A stretch of DNA of 64,000 bases from Symbiodinium kawagutii (Eukaryota > Sar > Dinophyceae > Suessiales > Symbiodiniaceae). This document shows positions 1 to 10,914 of this stretch, one piece after another. Where the stretch lies: the NCBI GenBank assembly GCA_009767595.1, contig VSDK01016260.1, positions 486,585 through 550,584 of the forward strand, written 5' to 3'. The position numbers and the translations under genes are program-made. Positions within the stretch are counted from its first letter, which is position 1, and every line of letters starts with the position of its first letter. Under the pieces are notes generated by a model. It did not search any database, was not told where the DNA came from, and saw nothing but the letters and a program-made list of their open reading frames with translations.

Positions 1-147
1 CATAGGCCAGGCGGCCAAACTCTAGCAGATTCTTGTCAAATTTTACCCTGTTCTGTTTGGACTTGAGGGTTTGATGTGGTTTGATGAGCCGGGCCAACGC
101 TAGCAGGGCACAGGGGATGAGAGAACTGAAACTCAAAGTGCCCAGAG

Positions 148-2193
148 GCACTGGCTTTGTCTCGCAAGAATCCTTGCCGGAGTCCGAGTCTGATAACGAA
201 GATGACGAGATACAGGCCAGCCATGGAAGCAGCAGAATGCAGCCGCTGCTTCATTCCCTTCATTCCAGATGCGTACGTGGTCCAGGATGCTGACAAGGGA
301 TTGCATTTTTTTCAGCAGTTTTTCTGAAACTTTGAGCGCTGGGAGGCTCCACCCGTCTCTCAAGAGCGGAGGGTCAGCTTTACAGAGGCCACTCCTGCTC
401 ACTTTTGCCTATGAAGTTGCTTTACTTTTGATGTGCGGAGCTTTGCAGTCGTTTTTCAATCGCACAGGAGGCCGGCACAGATTCAGAGAGGGTGCAGGCC
501 ATGAGAAAAGGCCAGGCCGATGATCCTGACAAGTATTGACAATCAAAGGACATCAGTGCAATTGATTGCAAGCGACCCGCGCGCAACAGGCACTGGGTTT
601 GTAGCAATGCGGGACTTACCAGAGTCTGATGATGAAGAAGGAGAAGAAGGAGAAGAAGGAGATGATGAGATACAGGCAGTAGAAGCCGCGAAAGCTGCAT
701 GTCTCCCCTTGGCCTGTTTGTTCACACCGGTTCGGAAGTTCTTTGGTTGATTTAGTTGCTTGGTGTTGAGAGTCATTGCTTTGGAGGCTCCGGCCACTTC
801 TTCTGAGCGAAAAGTCAGCTTCTCTCAGGCCTGGCAATGCCACGCTTGAAATGCAACCGGTCCATCACCCTTTTCCATCCTTTTGCAATCTTTTGTTGCA
901 AAGTGGTCTGTCCAAGTGACATCGTCCCAGGAAGCAGGCACATCAGGCACAGATTCAGAGACAGCGAAAGCAATGCGGAAAGGCACGGGGCGTTGGAGCT
1001 CTTTGTGTGTTCTCATCTTGAATTCATTTTCTCTCAACCTGCAGGAACCGGCCATGTTCCGATGTCTGCAATTGCTTGCTTAGCAAGCGATGAAGACACA
1101 GGTGATGAGGCGCAGAGCAGATTTTTTGCAGATCTTCAGCATGGGAAGAGTTTCGGCCAATCGCTTTTGCACCGAGTTGTCGTTTTGCGGTCTTGCAGGT
1201 GGATGAGATTCGACATGTGAGTTTCTCTGAAGCCAGGGTCCTACCTCCAGAAAATCAAGTGAGATGCTGTAGCGGTTGGATGCGGCAATAGTATGCAACA
1301 GTCTAGTAGTCACATACACCGATTAAATATGATTAAATATCATCACATCAGCCATACAACATACAATGCATGTAGATGCACATAGTCACGTTTCCTGCCT
1401 ACAAGAGGCCAAATCCAATTTTGCGGATCCTGGCTAGGATACTGCAATGTCAAGATCATCAAGTGATTCGAAACCATCACATCGGAAGGGCCCTGACCTT
1501 ATACCGTGCAAGATGCCAGGCTGCTGCAATCTCACTCTCCCAGCTCCATAGTGCATTCTGATCAAGTAGAAAATGCCTTCAAACCCCTTCCATTAGCTTA
1601 CCAGCAAATCTCAGAGGTACGGGCTATGTTCAAGAGTCGGAGCTACCTGACGATGAAGATGAGGCCCGGTTGGGAAGCGCGTCCCAATATGTGGCCCTAG
1701 ATTTTGCTTACAATTGAGCCTACAATGCATCCCCGTTCTGTCCATGGTGAGCTCATAGACATGGACCAAAGCCGTCCACGCAGGAAATGGAGGTGGACGA
1801 AGTAGTCGACAAAAGAGTCAGCTTTGCAGTGTGATCCTGAGATGGCTGCCGACTTTGTGCCCATGATGGCGTGCATTGTGAGTGGATTTAACGGATTCCT
1901 GAGGATGCAGATGACCCAGCACAGAACGGCACTCAATCCTCATCAGTTCGGAAAGGCGGCCGGGGCAAGTGGTGATATACCCAAGATCTGTCAAGCGAGT
2001 GTGAATTGTTGATGGCATGTTGATACCTGTATGATGTTTGTGGTACTTGTGGAATTTGGTGGATTGTCTGTCGATGCATATGTTTTTGTGAATGAATGTG
2101 GGTTGACATGGGTTCAGGTGGGTTGACACATGGAATGTTGTGGAGTAGTTTCAAGTCTTCGTTGTCCTGCTGCGGTAGATGGGTTTGCTGCAG
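148..2193 (+). repeat. Array unit 1, four-module type (about 2,046 bp)
   Basis: This unit runs from one GTGFV exon to the equivalent exon at 2194. It contains four successive three-exon modules (A-D). The first kind-1 exon (GTGFVSQESLPESESDN) differs from the other A copies (GTGFVAMQNLPESDDD), so this copy is the most diverged A exon and may be older. Bases 1-147 look like the tail of the preceding intron. Confidence 0.8.
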
Positions 2194-5100
2194 GAACTGG
2201 TTTCGTGGCCATGCAGAATCTCCCTGAGTCTGATGATGACGAGGACGAAGAGGATGAGATACAGGCCAGCCATGGAAGAAGCAGAATGCAGCCGCTGCTT
2301 CATTCCCTTCATTCCAGATGCGTACGTGGTCCAGGATGCTGACAAGCGATTGCGGCATATTTCAGCGTTTTTCTGAAACTTTGAGCGCTGGCAGGCTCCA
2401 CCCGTCTCTCAAGAGCGGAGGGTCAGCTTTACAGAGGCCGCTCCTGCTCACCTTTGCCTATGAAGTTGCTTTGCTCTTGATGTGTTTGCTCTTGATGTGC
2501 GGAGCTTTGCAGTCGTTTTTCAATCGCACAGGAGGCCGGCGCAGATTCAGAGAGGGTGCAGGCCATGAGAAAAGGCCAGGCCGATGATCCTGACAAGTAT
2601 TGACAATCAAAGGACATCAGTGCAATTGATTGCAAGCGACCCGCGCGCGACAGGCACTGGGTTTGTAGCAATGCGGGACTTACCAGAGTCTGATGATGAA
2701 GAAGGAGAAGAAGGAGAAGAAGGAGATGATGAGATACAGGCAGTAGAAGCCGCATAAGTTGCATGTCTCCCCTTGGCCTGTTTGTTCACACCGGTTCGGA
2801 AGTTCTTTGGTTAATTTAGTTGCTTGGTGTTGAGAGTCATTGCTTTGGAGGCTCCGGCCACTTCTTCTGAGCGAAAAGTCAGTTTTTCTCAGGCCTGGAA
2901 ATGCCACAATTGAAATGCAACCGGTCCATCACCCTTTTCCATCCTTTTGCAATCTTTTGTTGCAAAGTGGTCTGTCCAAGTGACATTGTCCCAGGAAGCA
3001 GGCACATCAGGCACAGATTCAGAGACAGCGAAAGCAATGCGGAAAGGCACGGGGCGTTGGAGCTCTTTGTGTGTTCTCATCTTGAATTCATTTTTTCAAC
3101 CTGCAGGAACCGGCCATGTTCCGATGTCTGCAATTGCTNNNNNNNNNNNNNNNNNNNNNNNNNNNNNNNNNNNNNNNNNNNNNNNNNNNNNNNNNNNNNN
3201 NNNNNNNNNNNNNNNNNNNNNNNNNNNNNNNNNNNNNNNNNNNNNNNNNNNNNNNNNNNNNNNNNNNNNNNNNNNNNNNNNNNNNNNNNNNNNNNNNNNN
3301 NNNNNNNNNNNNNNNNNNNNNNNNNNNNNNNNNNNNNNNNNNNNNNNNNNNNNNNNNNNNNNNNNNNNNNNNNNNNNNNNNNNNNNNNNNNNNNNNNNNN
3401 NNNNNNNNNNNNNNNNNNNNNNNNNNNNNNNNNNNNNNNNNNNNNNNNNNNNNNNNNNNNNNNNNNNNNNNNNGGTAAGAGCGTCCCAACATGTGGCCCT
3501 AGATTTTGCTCACAATTGAGCCTACAATGCATCCCCGTTCTGTCCATTGTGAGCTCATAGACATGGACAAAGCCGGCCAAGTGTGTTTTCTGATAGAACG
3601 CAGGAAGTGGAGGTGGACGAAGTAGTCGACAAAAGAGTCAGCTTTGCAGTGTGATCCTGAGATGGCTGCCCACTTTGTGCCCATGATGGCGTGCATTGTG
3701 AGTGGATTTAACGGATTCCTGAGGATGCAGATGACCCAGCACAGAACGGCACTCAATCCTCATCAGTTCGGAAAGGCGGCCGGGGCAAGTGGTGATATAC
3801 CCAAGATCTGTCAAGCGAGTGTGAATTGTTGATGGCATGTTGATAACTGTATGATGTTTGTGGTATTTGTGGAATTTGGTGGGTTTTTTTGTTGATGCCT
3901 GGTTTTTTGTGAATGAATATGGGTTGACATGGGTTCAGGTGGGTTGACACATGGAATGTTGTGGAGTAATTTCAAGTCTTCGTTGTCCTGCTGCGGTAGA
4001 TGGGTTTGCTGCAGGAACTGGTTTCGTGGCCATGCAGAATCTCCCTGAGTCTGATGATGACGAGGACGAAGAGGATGAGATACAGGCCAGCCATGGAAGC
4101 AGCAGAATGCAGCCGCTGCTTCATTCCCTTCATTCCAGATGCGTACATGGTCCAGGATGCTGACAAGGGATTGCATTATTTTTCAGCAGTTGTCTGAAAC
4201 TTTGAGCGCTGGGAGGCTCCACCCGTCTCTCAAGAGCGGAGGGTCAGCTTTACAGAGGCCGCTCCTGCTCACCTTTGCCTATGAAGTTGCTTTGCTCTTG
4301 ATGTGTTTGCTCTTGATGTGCGGAGCTTTGCAGTCGTTTTTCAATCGCACAGGAGGCCGGCGCAGATTCAGAGAGGGTGCAGGCCATGAGAAAAGGCCGG
4401 GCCGATGATCCGGACAAGTATTGACAATCAAAGGACATCAGTGCAATTGATTGCAAGCGACCCGCGCAACAGGCACTGGGTTTGTAGCGATGCGGGACTT
4501 ACCAGAGTCTGATGATGAAGAAGGAGAAGAAGGAGATGATGAGATACAGGCAGTAGAAGCCGCGAAAGCTGCATGTCTCCCCTTGGCCTGTTTGTTCACA
4601 CCAGTTTGGAAGCTATTTGGTTGATTTACTTGCTTGGTGTTGAGAGTCATTGCTTTGGAGGCTCCGGCCACTTCTTCTGAGCGAAAAGTCAGCTTCTCTC
4701 AGGCCTGGAAATGCCACGCTTTGAATGCCACCGGTCCATCCTTTTCCATCCTTTCCATCCTTTTCCACCCTTTTCCATCCTTTTGCAATCTTTTGTTGCA
4801 AAGTGGTCTGTCCAAGTGACATTGTCCCAGGAAGCAGGCACATCAGGCACAGACTCAGAGACAGCAAAAGCAATGCGGAAAGGCACGGGGCGTTGGAGCT
4901 CTTTGTGTGTTCTCATCTTGAATTCATTTTTTCAACCTGCAGGAACCGGCCATGTTCCGATGTCTGCAATTGCTCGCTTAGCAAGCGATGAAGACACAGG
5001 TGATGAGGCGCAGAGCAGATTTTTGCAGATCTTCAGCAATCGCTTTGCACCGAGTTGTCGTTTTTGCGGTCTTGCAGGTGGATGAGATTCGACATGTGAG

Positions 5101-8100
5101 TTTCTCTGAAGCCAGGGTCCTACCTCCAGAAAATCAAGTGAGATGCTGTAGCGGTTGGATGCGGCAATAGTATGCAACAGTCTAGTAGTCACATACACCG
5201 ATTAATTAAATATGATTAATTAAATATCAATGCATGTAGATGCACATAGTCACGTTTCCTGCGTACAAGAGGCCAAATCCAATTTTGCGGATCCTGGCTA
5301 GGATACTGCAATGTCAAGATCATCAAGTGATTCGAAACCATCACATCGGAAGGGCCCTGACCTTATACCGTGCAAGATGCCAGGCTGCTGGCACAATCTC
5401 ACTCTCCCAGCTCCATAGTGCATTCTGATCAAGTAGAAAATGCCTTCAAACCCCTTCCATTAGCTTACCAGCAAATCTCAGAGGTACGGGCTATGTTCAA
5501 GAGTCGGAGCTACCTGACGATGAAGATGAGGCCCGGTTGGGAAGCGCGTCCCAATATGTGGCCCTAGATTTTGCTTACAATTGAGCCTACAATGCATCCC
5601 CGTTCTGTCCATGGTGAGCTCATAGACATGGACCAAAGCCGTCCACGCAGGAAATGGAGGTGGACGAAGTAGTCGACAAAAGAGTCAGCTTTGCAGTGTG
5701 ATCCTGAGATGGCTGCCCACTTTGTGCCCATGATGGCGTGCATTGTGAGTGGATTTAACGGATTCCTGAGGATGCAGATGACCCAGCACAGAACGGCACT
5801 CAATCCTCATCAGTTCGGAAAGGCGGCCGGGGCAAGTGGTGATATACCCAAGATCTGTCAAGCGAGTGTGAATTGTTGATGGCATGTTGATAACTGTATG
5901 ATGTTTGTGGTGTTTGTGGAATTTGGTGGGTTTTTTTGTTGATGCATGGGTTTTTGTGAATGAATATGGGTTGACATGGGTTCAGGTGGGTTGACACATG
6001 GAATGTTGTGGAGTAACTTCAAGTCTTCGCCGTCCTGCTGCGCTAGATGGGTTTGCTGCAGGAACTGGTTTCGTGGCCATGCAGAATCTCCCTGAGTCTG
6101 ATGATGATGATGAGGACGAAGAGGATGAGATACAGGCCAGCCATGGAAGCAGCAGAACGCAGCCGCTGCTTCATTCCCTTCATTCCAGATGCGTACGTGG
6201 TCCAGGATGCTGACAAGCGATTGCGGCATATTTCAGCGTTTTTCTGAAACCTTGAGCGCTGGGAGGCTCCACCCGTCTCTCAAGAGCGGAGGGTTAGCTT
6301 TACAGAGGCCGCTCCTGCTCACTTTTGCCTATGAAGTTGCTTTGCTCTTGATGTGTTTGCTCTTGATGTGCGGAGCTTTGCAGCCGTTTTTGCAATCGCA
6401 CAGGAGGCCGGCACAGATTCAGAGAGGGTGCAGGCCATGAGAAAAGGCCAGGCCGATGATCTTGACAAGTATTGACAATCAAAGGACATCAGTGCAATTG
6501 ATTGCAAGCGACCCGCGCGCAACAGGCACTGGGTTTGTAGCAATGCGGGACTTACCAGAGTCTGATGATGAAGAAGGAGAAGAAGGAGATGATGAGATAC
6601 AGGCAGTAGAAGTTGCGTAAGTTGCATGTCTCCCCTTGGCCTGTTTGTTCACACCGGTTTGGAAGTTATTTGGTTGATTTTGTTACTTGGTGTTGAGAGT
6701 CATTGCTTTGGAGGCTCCGGCCACTTCTTCTGAGCGGAAAGTCAGCTTCTCTCAGGCCTGGAAATGCCACGCTTGAAATGCAACTGGTCCATCCTTTTCT
6801 ACCCTTTTCCATCGTTTTGCAATCTTTTGTTGCAAAGTGGTCTGTCCAAGTGAGATTGTCCCAGGAAGCAGGCACGTCAGGCACAGATTCAGAGACAGCG
6901 AAAGCAATGCGGAAAGGCACGGGGCGTTGGAGCTCTTTGTGTGTTCTCATCTTGAATTCATTTTTTCAACCTGCAGGAACCGGCCATGTTCCGATGTCTG
7001 CAATTGCTCGCTTAGCAAGCGATGAAGACACCGGTGATGAGGCGCAGAGCAGATTTTTGCAGATCTTCAGCAATCGCTTTGCACCGAGTTGTCGTTTTTG
7101 CGGTCTTGCAGGTGGATGAGATTCGACATGTGAGTTTCTCTGAAGCCAGGGTCCTACCTCCAGAAAATCAAGTGAGATGCTGTAGCAGTTTTTTCTGCAG
7201 CAGATGCGGCAACGATTGGTTTGACATGCAATGTAATGGCAAGTTTCCAAGGATGCGCGTGGATTCAACGGATTCCTAAGGATGCAGAAGACCGAGCACA
7301 AAATGCAACTCAATCCTCATCTGTTCGCAAAGGCGGCCGGGGCGAGCAAAGATACACACGCAAAATCTTAACAGATTGTGAAGCGTTGGAGCTCTTTGTG
7401 TGTTCTCATCTTGAATTCATTTTTTCAACCTGCAGGAACCGGCCATGTTCCGATGTCTGCAATTGCTCGCTTAGCAAGCGATGAAGACACCGGTGATGAG
7501 GCGCAGAGCAGATTTTTGCAGATCTTCAGCAATCGCTTTGCACCGAGTTGTCGTTTTTGCGGTCTTGCAGGTGGATGAGATTCGACATGTGAGTTTCTCT
7601 GAAGCCAGGGTCCTACCTCCAGAAAATCAAGTGAGATGCTGTAGCAGTTTTTTCTGCAGCAGATGCGGCAACGATTGGTTTGACATGCAATGTAATGGCA
7701 AGTTTCCAAGGATGCGCGTGGATTCAACGGATTCCTAAGGATGCAGAAGACCGAGCACAAAATGCAACTCAATCCTCATCTGTTCGCAAAGGCGGCCGGG
7801 GCGAGCAAAGATACACACGCAAAATCTTAACAGATTGTGAATTGTTGATGGCTTCTTGCCGGCTGTCTGATTTTTGTAGATTTTTTGACTATTTCTAGAT
7901 TCTAGAGAGAGAGGTGGATGTTGCAGACGAACATGTTTTTCTGAACGGAGGGGATAATTTCAAGTCTTTGTTGTCCTGCTGCGCTAGATGGGTTTGCTGC
8001 AGGAACTGGTTTCGTGGCCGCACAGAATCTCCCTGAGTCTGATGATGACGAGGATGAAGAGGATGAGATACAGGCCAGCCATGGAAGCAGCAGAATGCAG

Positions 8101-10914
8101 CCGCTGCTTCATTCCCTTCATTCCAGATGCGTACATGGTCCAGGATGCTGACAAGCGATTGCCGCATATTTCAGCGTTTTTCTGAAACTTTGAGCGCTGG
8201 GAGGCTCCACCCGTCTCTCAAGAGCGGAGGGTTAGCTTTACAGAGGCCGCTCCTGCTCACTTTTGCCTATGAAGTTGCTTTGCTCTTGATGTGTTTGCTC
8301 TTGATGTGCGGAGCTTTGCAGCCGTTTTTGCAATCGCACAGGAGGCCGGCACAGATTCAGAGAGGGTGCAGGCCATGAGAAAAGGCCAGGCCGATGATCT
8401 TGACAAGTATTGACAATCAAAGGACATCAGTGCAATTGATTGCAAGCGACCCGCGCGCAACAGGCACTGGGTTTGTAGCAATGCGGGACTTACCAGAGTC
8501 TGATGATGAAGAAGGAGAAGAAGGAGAAGAAGGAGATGATGAGATACAGGCAGTAGAAGCCGCGAAAGCTGCATGTCTCCCCTTGGCCTGTTTGTTCACA
8601 CCGGTTCGGAAGTTCTTTGGTTGATTTAGTTGCTTGGTGTTGAGAGTCATTGCTTTGGAGGCTCCGGCCACTTCTTCTGAGCGGAAAGTCAGCTTCTCTC
8701 AGGCCTGGAAATGCCACGCTTGAAATGCAACTGGTCCATCCTTTTCTACCCTTTTCCATCGTTTTGCAATCTTTTGTTGCAAAGTGGTCTGTCCAAGTGA
8801 GATTGTCCCAGGAAGCAGGCACGTCAGGCACAGATTCAGAGACAGCGAAAGCAATGCGGAAAGGCACGGGGCGTTGGAGCTCTTTGTGTGTTCTCATCTT
8901 GAATTCATTTTTTCAACCTGCAGGAACCGGCCATGTTCCGATGTCTGCAATTGCTCGCTTAGCAAGCGATGAAGACACCGGTGATGAGGCGCAGAGCAGA
9001 TTTTTGCAGATCTTCAGCAATCGCTTTGCACCGAGTTGTCGTTTTTGCGGTCTTGCAGGTGGATGAGATTCGACATGTGAGTTTCTCTGAAGCCAGGGTC
9101 CTACCTCCAGAAAATCAAGTGAGATGCTGTAGCAGTTTTTTCTGCAGCAGATGCGGCAACGATTGGTTTGACATGCAATGTAATGGCAAGTTTCCAAGGA
9201 TGCGCGTGGATTCAACGGATTCCTAAGGATGCAGAAGACCGAGCACAAAATGCAACTCAATCCTCATCTGTTCGCAAAGGCGGCCGGGGCGAGCAAAGAT
9301 ACACACGCAAAATCTTAACAGATTGTGAATTGTTGATGGCTTCTTGCCGGCTGTCTGATTTTTGTAGATTTTTTGACTATTTCTAGATTCTAGAGAGAGA
9401 GGTGGATGTTGCAGACGAACATGTTTTTCTGAACGGAGGGGATAATTTCAAGTCTTTGTTGTCCTGCTGCGCTAGATGGGTTTGCTGCAGGAACTGGTTT
9501 CGTGGCCGCACAGAATCTCCCTGAGTCTGATGATGACGAGGATGAAGAGGATGAGATACAGGCCAGCCATGGAAGCAGCAGAATGCAGCCGCTGCTTCAT
9601 TCCCTTCATTCCAGATGCGTACATGGTCCAGGATGCTGACAAGCGATTGCCGCATATTTCAGCGTTTTTCTGAAACTTTGAGCGCTGGGAGGCTCCACCC
9701 GTCTCTCAAGAGCGGAGGGTTAGCTTTACAGAGGCCGCTCCTGCTCACTTTTGCCTATGAAGTTGCTTTGCTCTTGATGTGTTGCTCTTGATGTGCGGAG
9801 CTTTGCGGTCGTTTTTTCAATCGCACAGGAGGCCGGCGCAGATTCAGAGAGGGTGCAGGCCATGAGGAAAGGCGAGGTGATTCAGCAGGGTCACGACAAA
9901 AACTCAGACACAGTAACATGAAGGTTCATGTCGATGTATGTCTGCCTGTACGTATGGACGCGCTGCTGAATTTGTAATTTTGTTTTGAGTTATACTGTCT
10001 CGTGAGTCAAGTAGCGCGGTGTAGTGTAAAGGAACGGAATCCTACAAATTGCAGACGAATGCAATGTACTTGTAGTGGCATGCCATGTAGGGTAATGCAA
10101 GTATGAATGTATGCATGACCATACATCGTCCATGATGACCTGTGTATGTTTGTATGTATGTCAGTGCGCGAATGTATGGCATTGTATGGCAGCTGTAATG
10201 TAATGCACTATGTATTGAAGTGTATAGCCGAAAGAAGTTTGGAAGTCAAACGTCCGAAGCACGTTTGCAGATCAAAATCGCAAAACAAGAAGAAACATGA
10301 CGGGGTTCGCACCACTTTTTCACATTAAGATCTGGAGACAGTGCGTGGCATACTGTAGCACGGTAGCGAGAAGCACGTTGGCAAACTGAGGGTCTCGCAC
10401 CGACCTTTTCAAGCTAATTGCCAAAAGTGGACAGTGCTGTGGCGATGAGCACGTTGGCAAGTCAAAATTGCCAAAATCTGACGGCTCGCGACTTTTCTTT
10501 TTTTGGGGGGTGCATGTTGCGACAGTGACAGATCGAGACAGCAGACAGAAAATCATGATCAGTCGACCAATCAGGCAATGAGTCAATTAGTCAATGAGTC
10601 ATTCAACCGATCGCGTGGATCGTGAGGTGGTTAGATGGATAGATCCACCGCTCACATAGACAAACTGCTTCGACTTAGAACATCTTAGATTCGCAGCACG
10701 GGCGCTGCCAATGATGACCACAGGCACTGGCTTCGTACCAATGAAGGACCTGCCAGACTCAGATGATGAGGAGGGCAGCATGAAGCTCTCGGGAGTTCGC
10801 GAAGCGGTGCCTTTCTTTTTGCTTTCGCACTTTAGTGTGGTGACTTCCGGTTTCTGCAGGTGGACCCAGAAGATGAAGATGCATACGATGCTGACGATTT
10901 CGAGGATGAAGAGG
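148..10914 (+). CDS. Modular repeat-protein gene (acidic GTGFV / RVSF / RKG modules), 5' end outside window
   Basis: Short exons of three kinds alternate. Kind 1 starts after an AG, always in the same phase (last two bases of a Gly codon), and reads G-T-G-[FHY]-V-x(5)-L-P followed by an acidic run, e.g. GTGFVAMRDLPESDDEEG. In unit 1 these lie at 148-215, 590-675, 1045-1126 and 1617-1672. Kind 2 carries R/K-V-S-F (ERRVSFTE, ERKVSFSQ, RHVSFSEA, KRVSFA) at 346-383, 787-828, 1199-1240 and 1784-1828. Kind 3 ends in a basic RKG motif (AMRKGQ, AMRKGTG, HRKGPD, VRKGGRGK) at 468-532, 931-987, 1455-1497 and 1904-1968. The last kind-1 exon is at 10715-10780, followed by an acidic exon 10860-10914. Exon ends are inferred and several donors would be GC or GA. 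V-S-F preceded by basic residues fits the known PP1 docking motif and also basophilic kinase sites. No enzymatic domain is seen. The full protein is not recognised. Confidence 0.6.
2194..4014 (+). repeat. Array unit 2, four-module type, interrupted by an assembly gap
   Basis: The order is the same as in unit 1: module A at 2194, module B near 2650, module C starting near 3107. A run of N then removes the rest of module C and the kind-1 exon of module D. The sequence resumes in module D, whose KRVSF exon is near 3604-3650. The 1,821 bp length includes the gap of unknown true size; a length near 2,046 bp would be expected from its neighbours. Confidence 0.75.
3139..3473. other. Assembly gap (335 N)
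   Basis: A run of N lies inside array unit 2. Comparison with units 1 and 3 says it should hold the end of module C and the GTGYVQESELPDDEDEAR-type exon of module D. The gap probably reflects assembly failure in near-identical tandem repeats, so copy number here should not be trusted. Confidence 0.99.
4015..6061 (+). repeat. Array unit 3, four-module type (about 2,047 bp)
   Basis: This is a complete four-module unit, nearly identical to unit 1. The kind-1 exon of module D lies near 5480-5535 and its KRVSF exon near 5654-5698. A short TTTTCCATCC-rich expansion at about 4736-4790 lies in an intron of module B. This is the last unit that retains module D in full. Confidence 0.8.
6062..8002 (+). 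repeat. Array unit 4, three-module type with an internal 459-bp tandem duplication
   Basis: Modules A, B and C are present, but the kind-1 and kind-2 exons of module D are missing. Module C runs straight into a kind-3 exon of D type (ATQSSSVRKGGRGE). The block 6927-7385 is repeated as 7386-7844, so the C-type GTGHV exon, the RHVSF exon and the RKG exon occur twice in a row. Without that duplication the unit would be 1,482 bp. Confidence 0.8.
6927..7844 (+). repeat. 459-bp direct tandem duplication inside unit 4
   Basis: Two copies (6927-7385 and 7386-7844) appear identical over their compared coding frames. The junction at about 7381-7388 joins the end of a kind-3 intron (TTAACAGATTGTGA) to the GCGTTGGAGCTC sequence normally found just upstream of the GTGHV exon. 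One whole three-exon module was gained in frame-neutral fashion. Confidence 0.85.
8003..9490 (+). repeat. Array unit 5, three-module type (1,488 bp)
   Basis: Positions 7386-8290 and 8874-9778 correspond at a constant offset of 1,488 bp and look essentially identical, marking a very recent duplication. Module order is A, B, C plus the D-type RKG exon, as in unit 4 but without the internal 459-bp duplication. Confidence 0.8.
9491..9880 (+). repeat. Truncated array unit 6
   Basis: The unit contains the module A exons GTGFV (9491), ERRVSFTE (about 9690-9730) and the EAGADSERVQAMRKG exon (about 9826-9880). Similarity to other units then stops abruptly and unrelated low-complexity sequence follows. 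This marks the right edge of the tandem amplification. Confidence 0.75.
9881..10690. other. Intronic or intergenic stretch without recognised exons
   Basis: The stretch is rich in TGTATG/CATGTA words and short direct repeats of the kind AAGCACGTTG(G/C)AA. I see no exon with coding character in either strand. It probably forms one long intron before the exon at 10715. Confidence 0.5.
10715..10914 (+). CDS. 3'-region exons of the repeat gene (GTGFVPMKDLP exon and acidic exon)
   Basis: After CCACAG the frame reads GTGFVPMKDLPDSDDEEG, in the same phase as all array kind-1 exons, so it belongs to the same gene family. A second exon starts after TTTCTGCAG at about 10860 and ends before GTTTAC at 10914. 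It reads VDPEDEDAYDADDFEDEE, an extremely acidic stretch. It begins with GTGGA(T/C), like the module C kind-2 exon, but has lost V-S-F. These are single-copy relatives of the array modules, perhaps the ancestral 3' end of the gene. Coding ends downstream are not resolved. Confidence 0.55.

Noticed and set aside
2901-3580. Frames of 120-219 residues crossing the N run in unit 2
   Set aside because: The apparent length comes from translating N; the real exons on either side are short.
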